A stretch of 64,000 nucleotides of DNA. It comes from Selenomonas sputigena. Lineage in GTDB: Bacteria; Bacillota; Negativicutes; Selenomonadales; Selenomonadaceae. The first letter of the stretch is position 1, and the number at the start of each line of letters is the position of its first letter. The notes beneath the pieces are model-generated. The model did not search any database and was not told where the DNA came from. It saw only the letters and a program-made list of their open reading frames with translations. The stretch covers positions 2,305,255 to 2,369,254 of the forward strand of contig NZ_CP110383.1 in the NCBI RefSeq assembly GCF_026015965.1, read 5' to 3'. The position numbers were made by a program, and so were the translations under genes. This document shows, in pieces, positions 51,827 through 60,370 of this stretch.

Positions 51827-53656
51827 ATGCGGTTTTCCATAGAGGAGAAGAACGAGGGCATGCGGTATGTCGTAGCGGCTTTCGTTTTTTATTTTGTGCT
51901 CGTTTCTTTCTACATCAATATCGGCGAGGACATGACGCCGGCCAATTATCTGCCGTGGCTTCTGCCCGTGATCGGTGCGCTCGCGCTCTTCCAGTATGGC
52001 GCACGAAAGCGGCTGTTTTCGCTGAACCACGCGCCGCATCTCTTCGCGGGCGTCCTGTGGTGCGTGACCTTTCCGCTCCTTTACTCGTGGTCGTACGCTA
52101 CGCCGTGGTACGTCTCGCTCATACGGCTCGACTTTCTGTGCGGCACGGGAATCTTCCTCTTGCTCGCATCCTGGCAGTCGCTGGCATTTTCCTACGGAAA
52201 GCTCTCGCGCCCCGTCGCCGCGCTCTTTGCCGCGCTCGACTTTGTGTGCCTTGCGATTCCTTTCGTGCAGATCGTCTACTTCTCGATTTACCAGCACTGC
52301 CTGACGCCCGCATCGCTCATGGCGCTCTATCTGACGAATCCCGATGAGAGCGTCGATTTCCTTGAGGCGATGCTCGGCATCCCCGCACTGATTGGTATCG
52401 TCATCGCTTTTTTCGCCTTCCTGTGGCTTTGCTATCGCGGCAACATGCGCCAAGCGCGTCATCTGGCGGCGCATCCGCTGACGGCGGGCAAGCGGGCGGC
52501 TCTTTTCCTGCTCGGCTGCGTCCTCGGCGTCTACATCCCGTTCTTCGTCTTGCCGGAGACGTCGATCGCGCTGAGCTGGAAGGAGGTCTCCGACTACGTC
52601 GCCGAGACGCAGGAGTACAGCGCCTACTATGACGAGCGTTTCGCCGGACTCAAGCTCGATACGCCCGAGGACACGCTTGCCGCCAAGGCGCCGGGCACGG
52701 TGATCGTCGTCATCGGCGAGTCGGCGTCGCGCACGTTCATGAAGGCGTACACGCCGACATTCCCCTACGATGATACGCCGTGGCTCGCCGCGCGCATGGA
52801 AGATCCCGACTTCGTCGTCTTCCGCCACGCATATTCGTGCTGGTCACAGACGGTGCCTGTCTTGCAGCGTGCACTGACGGAGCAGAGCCAGTACAACGAC
52901 AAGGAATTCTACGACTCGACGTCGCTCATCGATGTGGCGAAGAAGGCGGGCTACGATACGTACTGGTTCAGCAACCAGGGGCGCTACGGGCAGTACGACA
53001 GCGCCATCACGCTCGTCGCGAAGACGGCGGATCGCGCGGAGTGGGTCGATGACTCGTACCTCTTCACGGAGAAGTACGACGAGAATCTTCTGCAGTATCT
53101 GACCGAGATCGACGGATCGAAGAACAACTTCATCGTGCTGCACATCATGGGCAGCCACATCTACTACAACAACCGCTATCCCGCCTCGTTCGAGCGCTGG
53201 GTCAATGCGGCGGGCGGCGCAGGAACGAATGCCGAGTCGTATGCGAACAGCATCCTCTACACGGACGACAATTTGCGGCGCATCTTCGAGTACGCGCGGG
53301 ACAATCTGAACCTGCAGGCGATGGTCTACTTCTCCGATCACGGAGAGGACTTGGTGATTTCGCACAATCCCGACGTGTTCAACTTCCACATGGTGCGCAT
53401 CCCGATGTTCGTATACATGTCGCCCGCCTGCCAGGCAGCGGAACCTGCGGTCGCGGCGGCCTTGAGGGGTCACGAAAGCCAGTACTTCACGAACGACATG
53501 ATCTACGACACGGTTGCCGGCATCTTGCATGCGCAGTCGAACCATTACGATGCGACGCAGGACTTCTCTTCGACCGCCTATCGCTTCACGCGCGACAATC
53601 TGACGACGATGCTCGGGCAGCACGCGCTGACGGAGGATGTGGAGGAAGAAAAATGA
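51827..53656 (+). CDS. Phosphoethanolamine-transferase/sulfatase-like membrane protein (EptA/CptA family)
   Basis: The protein has about 609 residues. Five N-terminal membrane segments (to about residue 225) are followed by a periplasmic alkaline-phosphatase-fold domain: VIVVIGESASRTFMKAYTP (nucleophile region), SCWSQTVPVLQRALT, FIVLHIMGSHIYY and VYFSDHGEDL near the end. These enzymes move phosphoethanolamine from phosphatidylethanolamine to lipid A, core sugars or other surface glycans, which fits a diderm. Several starts are possible; ATG 51827 was chosen (AAAGGA 11 nt upstream), in a 12-bp tandem duplication that creates ATG 51815 as well. It is coupled to the next gene. Confidence 0.85.
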   Translation: MRFSIEEKNEGMRYVVAAFVFYFVLVSFYINIGEDMTPANYLPWLLPVIGALALFQYGARKRLFSLNHAPHLFAGVLWCVTFPLLYSWSYATPWYVSLIRLDFLCGTGIFLLLASWQSLAFSYGKLSRPVAALFAALDFVCLAIPFVQIVYFSIYQHCLTPASLMALYLTNPDESVDFLEAMLGIPALIGIVIAFFAFLWLCYRGNMRQARHLAAHPLTAGKRAALFLLGCVLGVYIPFFVLPETSIALSWKEVSDYVAETQEYSAYYDERFAGLKLDTPEDTLAAKAPGTVIVVIGESASRTFMKAYTPTFPYDDTPWLAARMEDPDFVVFRHAYSCWSQTVPVLQRALTEQSQYNDKEFYDSTSLIDVAKKAGYDTYWFSNQGRYGQYDSAITLVAKTADRAEWVDDSYLFTEKYDENLLQYLTEIDGSKNNFIVLHIMGSHIYYNNRYPASFERWVNAAGGAGTNAESYANSILYTDDNLRRIFEYARDNLNLQAMVYFSDHGEDLVISHNPDVFNFHMVRIPMFVYMSPACQAAEPAVAAALRGHESQYFTNDMIYDTVAGILHAQSNHYDATQDFSSTAYRFTRDNLTTMLGQHALTEDVEEEK

Positions 53657-54411
53657 TTTTCTTCTCGATGCTGATCTTGGGGGCGCTCATCGGCTTCGTC
53701 GGCGCGGGCGGTGCAGGCGTCGTCATCACGCTCCTGACCGTCGGCTTCGGCGTGCCGATCCATACGGCGCTCGGCGTCGCGCTCGCATCGATGCTCTTTA
53801 CGATGCTCTCGGGCGCCATCAGCCATTTCCGCGAGGGCGAGGTCGTCGTCAAGACGGGTGCGGTGCTCGGTGCGGGCGGCGTCCTCGGCGCACTCTTGGG
53901 CGCGGAGGTGTCGAACGTGATGCCGTCCGAGGAGCTTGGCTTTCTGACGGCGCTGATGCTGCTCCTGTCGGCATTTACGCTCTACATGAAGGTCTATCGA
54001 GCCGAGTTTCTCGACCGCATCTTCCATGTGCGCGGCGAGCTTCTTGCGGGCAGGAAGCTCGTCGTCTACGGACTGGCGCTCGGCTTCGTCAACGGCTTCT
54101 TGTCGGGCGCGTTCGGCATCGGGGCGGCGGCCTTCATCCAGCTCACGCTGCTCTGCGTCTTCGGCGTGCCGCTCCTGCAGTCGATCGGCACATGCATGAT
54201 GGTCATTTTGCCGATTTCGGCGGCGGGCGGTCTCGGCTACATGATGAACGGACGGCTCGATCTCGACATCTTCGTGCAGACGCTTCTCGGGCTGATGATT
54301 GGGGCTTTCGTCGGAGCAAAATGCACACATCTCGCGCCACGCCCTTTATTGAAAGCCGCTATCGTTGGAATGCCGACGATCGGCGGTTTCATCATGCTCT
54401 TCTTCCGTTGA
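53653..54411 (+). CDS. TauE/SafE-family sulfite/organosulfonate exporter
   Basis: This 252-residue membrane protein has about 7-8 segments arranged as two repeats, with the GxxGxGGGxxxxP-like start (LIGFVGAGGAGVVIT) and the second-half GFVNGFLSGAFGIGAAAF. That matches TauE/SafE transporters for sulfite or related anions. It overlaps the transferase gene by 4 nt, so one mRNA makes both; a functional link is not obvious. A rho-independent terminator follows. Confidence 0.88.
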   Translation: MIFFSMLILGALIGFVGAGGAGVVITLLTVGFGVPIHTALGVALASMLFTMLSGAISHFREGEVVVKTGAVLGAGGVLGALLGAEVSNVMPSEELGFLTALMLLLSAFTLYMKVYRAEFLDRIFHVRGELLAGRKLVVYGLALGFVNGFLSGAFGIGAAAFIQLTLLCVFGVPLLQSIGTCMMVILPISAAGGLGYMMNGRLDLDIFVQTLLGLMIGAFVGAKCTHLAPRPLLKAAIVGMPTIGGFIMLFFR

Positions 54412-54415
54412 AATA

Positions 54416-54457
54416 CCGCTGTTTTTCCATCGTGCAGGGAAAATAGCGGCTTTTTAT
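54416..54457 (+). terminator. Rho-independent terminator after the TauE gene
   Basis: CCGCTGTTTTTCC pairs with GGGAAAATAGCGG (mismatches in the middle), loop of 8 nt, followed by CTTTTTATT. Confidence 0.75.
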
Positions 54458-54477
54458 TATTTCATCCCCAAATATTC

Positions 54478-54506
54478 TGGACTGGGGAGAAAAGTCGTGG
54501 TATAAT
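54478..54506 (+). promoter_or_regulatory. Promoter of the small coiled-coil gene
   Basis: TGGACT, a 17-nt spacer, then TATAAT, with an extended -10 (TGG before TATAAT). It lies 18 nt before the GGAGGGAAAG ribosome site region. Confidence 0.6.
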
Positions 54507-54524
54507 AACATCGGAGGGAAAGAA

Positions 54525-54941
54525 ATGGAAGATAGCACAAATTTGCGCGAATGGACGCGCCACGATATAGAAAACTTGGATGAAAATGTCCGCCGTGTGA
54601 GCGAGCGCCTGGCGAGCGGCGAGGCGAAGCTGGCAGCGATCGACGAGAAGCTGGCGGAGTTCGATGCACATTTCGCGGCGCTCGACCGCCGCTTCGCCGA
54701 GCTGAACGCACGCTTCGAGGCGTTCAATGCGCGTTACGAGGTGGCGAGCGGGCAGATTTCGGAACTCGAAAAAGAGACGCAGGAAGCGTGCCGCATGACG
54801 CAGGAGGTACGTCGCAGCACGGCCTACATCAACGCGCGTCTGGAAGCCCTGGAAATGGCGGCGATGGCGGTAGACCTCGCGCCGCGCCGCGAGGTGCTCA
54901 AGGTGCTGCAGGTGACGGGCGGCAAGGAAACGATGAATTGA
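54525..54941 (+). CDS. Small coiled-coil protein of unknown function
   Basis: This 138-residue protein is almost entirely helical. Heptad-like repeats run from about residue 15 to 110, with near-periodic units such as LAAIDEKLAEFDAHFAALDRRF and FAELNARFEAFNARY. There is no signal peptide or membrane segment. It has its own promoter and a terminator behind, so it is a single-gene unit. The repeats resemble proteins that scaffold or bind the cell envelope or nucleoid, but nothing specific can be claimed. Confidence 0.8.
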   Translation: MEDSTNLREWTRHDIENLDENVRRVSERLASGEAKLAAIDEKLAEFDAHFAALDRRFAELNARFEAFNARYEVASGQISELEKETQEACRMTQEVRRSTAYINARLEALEMAAMAVDLAPRREVLKVLQVTGGKETMN

Positions 54942-54980
54942 TTTCCTTGTAAGTGTTCATACGACAGGAAGAGAGAAGGG

Positions 54981-55016
54981 GACTGTGCGTAAGTCGGCTT
55001 GTGCACAGTCTTTTTA
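54981..55016 (+). terminator. Rho-independent terminator after the coiled-coil gene
   Basis: GACTGTGC pairs with GCACAGTC (8 bp, loop 14 nt), followed directly by TTTTTATTT. Confidence 0.75.
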
Positions 55017-55037
55017 TTTGCAAGAAGCATGAAATTA

Positions 55038-55066
55038 TTGACAAAAACACTTTCTTGCGCTAAAAT
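55038..55066 (+). promoter_or_regulatory. Promoter of the fur/perR gene
   Basis: TTGACA (perfect -35), a 17-nt spacer, then TAAAAT. The leader of about 140 nt contains TTAGA ... TCTAA (55104-55121), a weak palindrome that might serve autoregulation. Confidence 0.75.
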
Positions 55067-55208
55067 AAACTTAGTGAGATTGCTTTTTAACGACGATTCA
55101 TTGTTAGAAAAAAGAATCTAAGAAAGCAGTCTTTGAGGAACGAGGCTTTTCCGCGGGCGGCTCTTGCGTTCGCACTCGGATGTGCCTGTGTGCAAGGAGG
55201 AGAACATC

Positions 55209-55634
55209 ATGGTGATGCAGGAAGTGACGACGCTGCTGCGCGAGAAGGGGTTCAAGGTGACGCCGCAGAGGCTTGCTGTTTACGACGTGCTCTGTCATAC
55301 GAAGGCGCACCCGACGGCGGATATGATCTACGGCGAATTGCAGCCGACGTATCCGACGATGAGCTTGGCGACGGTCTACAAGACGCTCGATATTCTGAGC
55401 AAGGTCGGTCTGGTGCAGGTCTTGAATGTTGGCGAGGAGAGCTTCCGCTACGATGCGAACACGACGAGCCATCCGCATATCTGCTGCGTGAGCTGTGGTC
55501 GTGTGGACGATGTCTACAAGGCGGATACGGGCGATCTCGTCGAGCAGGTGGAGAACGAGACGGGCTACGCCGTTTCGGGCAAGCAGCTGTATTTTTACGG
55601 CATGTGTCCCGCCTGCCGCAAGGCAGCGCATTGA
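55209..55634 (+). CDS. Fur-family regulator, PerR-like
   Basis: The protein has 141 residues. The winged helix is at the N terminus (GFKVTPQRLAVYDVLCHTKAHPTAD, then SLATVYKTLDIL), followed by the dimer domain with FRYDANTTSHPHICCVSCGRVDDV (metal ligands, with the Asp and His positions used by PerR) and the structural zinc cysteines CVSC and CPAC. His34 sits at the position of PerR His37. It could sense peroxide (PerR) or iron/zinc (Fur/Zur); sequence favours PerR, not decisively. ATG 55209 follows AAGGAGG. It is not linked to an obvious target gene here. Confidence 0.85.
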   Translation: MVMQEVTTLLREKGFKVTPQRLAVYDVLCHTKAHPTADMIYGELQPTYPTMSLATVYKTLDILSKVGLVQVLNVGEESFRYDANTTSHPHICCVSCGRVDDVYKADTGDLVEQVENETGYAVSGKQLYFYGMCPACRKAAH

Positions 55635-55652
55635 TCATAGGGCAGCCAAAAA

Positions 55653-55691
55653 GAAAACCGCAGTCACCCTTTCGGGATGTCTGCGGTTTTT
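55653..55691. terminator. Bidirectional terminator between fur and icd
   Basis: AAAACCGCAG pairs with CTGCGGTTTT (10 bp) and an inner CCC/GGG pair. T-runs on both sides let it stop transcription from fur (+) and icd (-). Confidence 0.8.
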
Positions 55692-55752
55692 CTGTATGAG
55701 GGGGCGTTTCATGCGCCGGCTTTGACGCATGGAACGGCTTCTCTTTTTCTCT

Positions 55753-56754
55753 TCAAAGCTTTTCAACGATCGCTTTCGTGTATTCGTGCGTCGTCGCCGT
55801 GCCGCCGAGGTCGGGGGTCAGGCTCTTCGCTTCCTTGAGCGTTGCGTCGACGGCGCGGCGGATGCGGGCGGCTGTCTCGTTGTCGTCGAGGTGTTCGAGC
55901 ATCATGCAGGCGGACCACAGGAATGCCGTGGGGTTCGCGATGCCTTTGCCCGCGATGTCGGGCGCACTGCCGTGCACGGCTTCGAACATCGCCAAACGAT
56001 CGCCGATGTTGCTCGACGGCAGGAGGCCGAGGCCGCCGATGAGTCCGCTCGTGAGATCGGACACGATGTCGCCGTAGAGGTTCGGCATGACCATGATGTC
56101 GAAGTTTTCGGGGTGCATGACGAGCATCATGCAGACGGCGTCGACCATCTTGTCGTCGGCTTCGATGGCAGGAAATTCCTTGGCGACTTCGTAGAAGACG
56201 GAGCGGAAGAGTCCGTCGGAGAGCTTCATGATGTTTGCCTTGTGGACGCACGTGACCTTCTTTCGCCCATGCGCTTCGGCGTAGCGGAAGGCGGCGCGGC
56301 AGATTCGCTCGCTCTTCTCGCGCGTGATGATCTTCGTCGCGTGCATGGTATTTTCGTCGATTTCTTCCTCGACGCCGACGTAGAGGTCTTCCGTGTTCTC
56401 GCGGAAGGTGATGAGGTCGACCTTGGGAAAGGGCGTTCTGACGGCTTCGTTTGACTTCGCGGGGCGGATGTTCGCATAGAGGTCGTACTTCGTGCGAAGC
56501 GTGACGTTGAGTGAACGGAAGCCCTTGCCGACGGGGGTCGTGATGGGGGATTTCAAAAGGACGTGCGTCTTTTCAAAGGAGGCGAGTCCGGCTGTCGGAA
56601 TCAGTGCGCCGTTTCGCTCGTACTCGGCTTCGCCGACGTTAAAGATTTCGTATGCGAGGTTTGCGCCCGCCTTTTCCAGGATTTCGAGGACGGCATCCGT
56701 GATTTCAGGGCCGATGCCGTCGCCTTTGAATACGGTGATGGTGTTCTTCGTCAT
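55753..56754 (-). CDS. icd: NAD(P)-dependent isocitrate dehydrogenase
   Basis: This 333-residue enzyme is of the short isocitrate/isopropylmalate dehydrogenase type: FKGDGIGPEITDAVLE, the substrate loop SLNVTLRTKYDLYANIRP, RENTEDLYVGVEE, and the C-terminal NLYGDIVSDLTSGLIGGLG with AVHGSAPDIAGKG. The ENTEDLY and NVTLR residues fit isocitrate better than isopropylmalate. It converts isocitrate to 2-oxoglutarate for glutamate synthesis. Its start is directly after the citrate synthase stop (TGA then ATG), so both are in one operon. Confidence 0.9.
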   Translation of the reverse strand: MTKNTITVFKGDGIGPEITDAVLEILEKAGANLAYEIFNVGEAEYERNGALIPTAGLASFEKTHVLLKSPITTPVGKGFRSLNVTLRTKYDLYANIRPAKSNEAVRTPFPKVDLITFRENTEDLYVGVEEEIDENTMHATKIITREKSERICRAAFRYAEAHGRKKVTCVHKANIMKLSDGLFRSVFYEVAKEFPAIEADDKMVDAVCMMLVMHPENFDIMVMPNLYGDIVSDLTSGLIGGLGLLPSSNIGDRLAMFEAVHGSAPDIAGKGIANPTAFLWSACMMLEHLDDNETAARIRRAVDATLKEAKSLTPDLGGTATTHEYTKAIVEKL

Positions 56755-58095
56755 TCAGCGTTCCTCCCTCGGCACATAGTCTACCATCGTGCCGACGTAC
56801 TTGGCGGCGGGGCGCACGATGCGGTTGTCGTAGAGCTTGTGCTCGACGTTGTGCGCGATCCAGCCCGCCGTGCGCGAGAGCACGAAGAGCGGCGTGAAGA
56901 GGTCGCGCGGGATGCCGAGGATCTCGTAGGCGAGGCCGCTGTAGAAGTCGATGTTGCTCGACATGCTCACGTCTTTCTTCTCGCTCAGATAGCGTTTGGC
57001 GACGCGCTCAAAGCGCACGAAGAAGTCGAATTTTCTTTCGACGCCTTTCTTCGCCGCGAGCCTGCCGATATGATCGCGGATGACTTCGGCACGCGGGTCG
57101 GACAGCGTGTAGACGGCATGGCCGATGCCGTAGACGAGTCCCGAGGGGTTGTCGAGCTCCTTGTTCAGCAGACGCTCGATGACGCGCTCGATGGCGGCGT
57201 CGTCGGCATCGAGTCCGACAGCTTCGATGACCTTGTCCATCATGTTGGCGACGCGCACGTTGGCGCCGCCGTGGCGCGGGCCTTTCAGCGAGCCGATGGA
57301 GCTGGCGATTGTCGAGTAGAGGTCGGTGTCGGTCGAGGAGACGACGACGTTCGTAAAGGTCGAGTTCGTGCCGCCGCCGTGGTCGGCGTGCAAAAGGAGC
57401 AGGATGTCCAAGAGACGCGCTTCGTCCGGCGTGAACTTGCCGTCGAGGCGCAGCATGGAAAGGATGTTTTCGGCGGTCGAGAAGCCCTGCTGCGGATAGT
57501 GCAGCACGAGGCTCTCGCGGCCGAAGTAGTGCGTCTTGGCGTTGTAGGTGTAGCATGCGATGGACGGCAGCTTCGCCATGAGATTGACGCCCTTGATGAG
57601 AGTCCGATAGACGTCGGTCGCGTCCGGGTCGGGGTCGTAGTTGTAGAGCGCGAGGATCGACTGCTGGAGCTGGTTCATGAGGTTCTTGCCCGGATGGTGC
57701 AGCAGGTGTGTTTCGAGGAAGCCTTCGGGCAGTTCGTAGCCTTCCTTGAGGCTTTGACAGTAGCGCCGAAGGTCGTCTTCCGACGGCAGGTAGCCGAAGA
57801 GCAGCAGGAAGCACGCTTCTTCGTAGAGATAGGAAGAGCGGTCGGCGGAATTGACGAGATCCATGACGTTGATGCCGCGATAGAACAGCTCGCCGTCGGC
57901 GTCGACCTTGTGGCCGTCGTCGTCGACCTTGTAGCCGACGACGTCGGCGACGCGCGTCAGGCCGATTAAGACGCCCGTCTTGTCCTCGTTTCTGAGGCCG
58001 CGCTTGACGTTGTATTTTTTGAAGAGATCTTTGGCGATTGTCGTGTAGTTCTGCGACTTGCCGTAAAATTGCGCGAGATGGATTGCCTTGTCCAT
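56755..58095 (-). CDS. gltA: Citrate synthase
   Basis: The protein has 446 residues. Citrate-synthase residues are visible: LLHADHGGGTNSTF (catalytic His), GSLKGPRHGGANVRVANMM, GIGHAVYTLSDPRAE and FVLSRTAGWIAHNVEH. It belongs to the longer eukaryote/Firmicute-like type with an N-terminal extension. It condenses oxaloacetate and acetyl-CoA. A much longer frame is open upstream, but that part is antisense to the aconitase gene; the ATG at 58095 has AAAGGGG upstream. It is followed by icd and divergent from acnA, together giving the oxaloacetate to 2-oxoglutarate branch. Confidence 0.92.
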   Translation of the reverse strand: MDKAIHLAQFYGKSQNYTTIAKDLFKKYNVKRGLRNEDKTGVLIGLTRVADVVGYKVDDDGHKVDADGELFYRGINVMDLVNSADRSSYLYEEACFLLLFGYLPSEDDLRRYCQSLKEGYELPEGFLETHLLHHPGKNLMNQLQQSILALYNYDPDPDATDVYRTLIKGVNLMAKLPSIACYTYNAKTHYFGRESLVLHYPQQGFSTAENILSMLRLDGKFTPDEARLLDILLLLHADHGGGTNSTFTNVVVSSTDTDLYSTIASSIGSLKGPRHGGANVRVANMMDKVIEAVGLDADDAAIERVIERLLNKELDNPSGLVYGIGHAVYTLSDPRAEVIRDHIGRLAAKKGVERKFDFFVRFERVAKRYLSEKKDVSMSSNIDFYSGLAYEILGIPRDLFTPLFVLSRTAGWIAHNVEHKLYDNRIVRPAAKYVGTMVDYVPREER

Positions 58096-58389
58096 GGCAA
58101 TGTCCCCTTTCAGATGAACAGCTTGGATTGACCATGCCCACGGAAATGGTCTTTCCGAAAAGCACAAATGCATTATAGCACGCAGTCCAAATATATAAAA
58201 TGGGTTATTGCTCCTATAATAAAATTTGCATAGAAGTGTTGACGCTTGCGCCGCTTTGTGATAACTTAACGAAAGGAAAGGACGGGTACATTCGTCGTTT
58301 CCAATGAAAGGAAAAGCAAAGGCGGCTTTGCCGAGGTCTGCGCATGGCTGCGCATCCTGCGGCGGGGCGGCGGCAAAGGGAGTGTCTTT
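58096..58389. promoter_or_regulatory. Divergent promoter region of gltA-icd and acnA
   Basis: On the minus strand a TATAAT (58172-58177) lies 77 nt before gltA, with a weak TTTTAT -35. On the + strand TTGACG (58239-58244), 17 nt and TAACTT (58262-58267) could serve acnA, about 120 nt upstream of its start. AT-rich DNA around 58190-58230 lies between them and could hold a shared operator. No strong palindrome was found. Confidence 0.45.
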
Positions 58390-60318
58390 ATGACGGCAAA
58401 AGCGTTGACATTGACGGAAAAGATCCTGCACGAGCATCTCGTGACGGGCGAGATGAAAAAGGGAGCGCCGATCGGCATACGCATCGACCAGACGCTGACG
58501 CAGGATGCGACGGGCACGATGGCATACCTGCAGCTTGAGGCGATGGGCGTCGATCAGGTCAAGACGGAGCTTTCCGTCAGCTATGTCGACCACAACACCT
58601 TGCAGAGCGGCTTCGAGAACGCCGACGATCACAAGTATCTGCAGACGGTCGCGAAGAAGCACGGCGTCTTCTTCTCGCGCCCCGGCAACGGCATCTGTCA
58701 TCAGGTGCACCTTGAGCGCTTCGGAAGGCCGGGCGCGACGCTCCTCGGCAGCGATTCGCACACGCCGACGGGCGGCGGCATTGGCATGCTCGCGATCGGC
58801 GCGGGCGGCCTCGATGTCGCGTGCGCGATGGCGGGTGAGCCGTTCATGCTGAATATGCCGCGCGTCGTCGAGGTGCGTCTGACGGGAGCTCTTCAAAAGG
58901 GCGTGAGCGCCAAGGACGTCATCTTGAAGGTGCTTTCCATGCTCACGGTCAAGGGCGGCGTCGGCAAGGTCATTGAGTATACGGGCGACGGCGTCAAGAC
59001 GCTTTCCGTGCCCGAGCGCGCGACGATCACGAACATGGGCGCAGAGCTTGGTGCGACGACGTCGGTCTTTCCGAGCGACGAGGTGACGCGCGAATTTTTG
59101 CGTCGCGAAGGGCGCGAAGATGTGTTCCGCGCACTCGCTGCCGATGCGGGTGCGGTCTACGATGAGCGCTATGCGATCGACCTTGCGGCGCTCGAACCAT
59201 TGATCGCTCTGCCGCACATGCCCGACGTCGTCAAGACGGTGCGTGAGGTCGCGGGGCAGCCGATCGACCAGGTCGCCATCGGCAGCTGCACGAATTCGTC
59301 GTACCGCGACATCATGACGGTGGCGTCCATCTTGGACGGCAAGCGCGTCGCGCCGAACGTCTCGCTCGTCTTGTCGCCCGGCTCGCGCCAGGTGCTCTCC
59401 ATGGTCGCGGAAGCGGGCGGCCTCGCCAAGATCCTCGCGGCGGGCGCACGCCTCCTTGAGTGCACATGCGGCCCCTGCATCGGCATGGGGCAGTCGCCCG
59501 TGACGAATGCGTGGTCGCTGCGCACGTTCAACCGCAATTTCAAGGGCAGGAGCGGCACGCTCAGCGCGAACGTCTGTCTCGTCTCGCCTGAGACGGCAGC
59601 GGCAAGTGCCATCCGTGGCGTCATCATCGATCCGCGCGAAGCCGACTTTGAGCTGCCCGCTGAACCGCAAGCCTTCCTCGTCGATGACTCGATGATCTAT
59701 GCGCCCGAGCGCGAGCATCCCGAGAGCGTCGAGGTCGTGCAGGGGCCGAACATCCGCCCGCTGCCCGAGAACACGCCGCTCGCCGCTGCGATCGAGAAGG
59801 AAGTCGTCATCAAGGTCGGCGACAATATCACGACTGACCACATCATGCCGGCGGGCGCGAAGGTTCTGCCGTACCGCTCGAACATCGAGAAGATCTCCGA
59901 GTTCGTCTTTCGCGACGTGCAGGAGGGATTCAAGGCGCATTGCCAGAAGGCGGGCGGCGGCGTCATTGTCGCGGGCGAGAACTACGGACAGGGTTCGAGC
60001 CGTGAGCACGCGGCGCTCGCGCCGATGTATCTGGGCATCAAGGCGGTTCTGGCCAAGAGTTTTGCGCGCATCCACGCGGCGAACCTCGTGAATTTCGGCA
60101 TCGTGCCACTGCTCTTCGACGAGGTGGCGGACTACGAGTCGATCGCCGAGGGCGACGTGCTCTTCCTCGACTTCTCCGCGCTCGCGCCGGATGCGCCCGT
60201 CCGTGTGGAGAACCGCACGAAGAAGACGAGCTTCAGCACGTACCATGCGCTCTCAGCGCTCGACATCGAGATGCTGAAGGCGGGCGGCAAGCTCAACTAT
60301 ATCAAGAACAAGCAGTAA
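58390..60318 (+). CDS. acnA: Aconitate hydratase (short, mitochondrial-like bacterial form)
   Basis: This 642-residue enzyme has GSDSHTPTGGGIGMLAIGAGG, IGSCTNSSYRD and the iron-sulfur cysteines (SCTNS and ECTCGPCIGMG), and the swivel domain with AGENYGQGSSREHAALAPMYLG followed by AKSFARIH. It converts citrate to isocitrate between the two divergent neighbours. The shorter length (compared with about 890 residues of AcnA) matches the AcnX/LeuC-like group also used in Clostridia and Negativicutes. It has its own terminator. Confidence 0.92.
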   Translation: MTAKALTLTEKILHEHLVTGEMKKGAPIGIRIDQTLTQDATGTMAYLQLEAMGVDQVKTELSVSYVDHNTLQSGFENADDHKYLQTVAKKHGVFFSRPGNGICHQVHLERFGRPGATLLGSDSHTPTGGGIGMLAIGAGGLDVACAMAGEPFMLNMPRVVEVRLTGALQKGVSAKDVILKVLSMLTVKGGVGKVIEYTGDGVKTLSVPERATITNMGAELGATTSVFPSDEVTREFLRREGREDVFRALAADAGAVYDERYAIDLAALEPLIALPHMPDVVKTVREVAGQPIDQVAIGSCTNSSYRDIMTVASILDGKRVAPNVSLVLSPGSRQVLSMVAEAGGLAKILAAGARLLECTCGPCIGMGQSPVTNAWSLRTFNRNFKGRSGTLSANVCLVSPETAAASAIRGVIIDPREADFELPAEPQAFLVDDSMIYAPEREHPESVEVVQGPNIRPLPENTPLAAAIEKEVVIKVGDNITTDHIMPAGAKVLPYRSNIEKISEFVFRDVQEGFKAHCQKAGGGVIVAGENYGQGSSREHAALAPMYLGIKAVLAKSFARIHAANLVNFGIVPLLFDEVADYESIAEGDVLFLDFSALAPDAPVRVENRTKKTSFSTYHALSALDIEMLKAGGKLNYIKNKQ

Positions 60319-60320
60319 CG

Positions 60321-60363
60321 CAGAAAAACGTCCAAGAGGCATGAACTCTTGGACGTTTTTGCG
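60321..60363 (+). terminator. Strong terminator after acnA, bidirectional with rpn
   Basis: AAAAACGTCCAAGAG pairs with CTCTTGGACGTTTTT (15 bp perfect, loop of 7), with T-runs on both sides. It can stop acnA (+) and the convergent rpn gene (-). Confidence 0.9.
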
Positions 60364-60370
60364 TTTAGCA

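Noticed and set aside
58096-60246. Very long open frame on the - strand continuing upstream of citrate synthase (1163 codons in total)
   Set aside because: It is antisense to the aconitase gene, has His/Arg-rich low-complexity translation and no family motif; the citrate synthase start at 58095 has a proper ribosome site.
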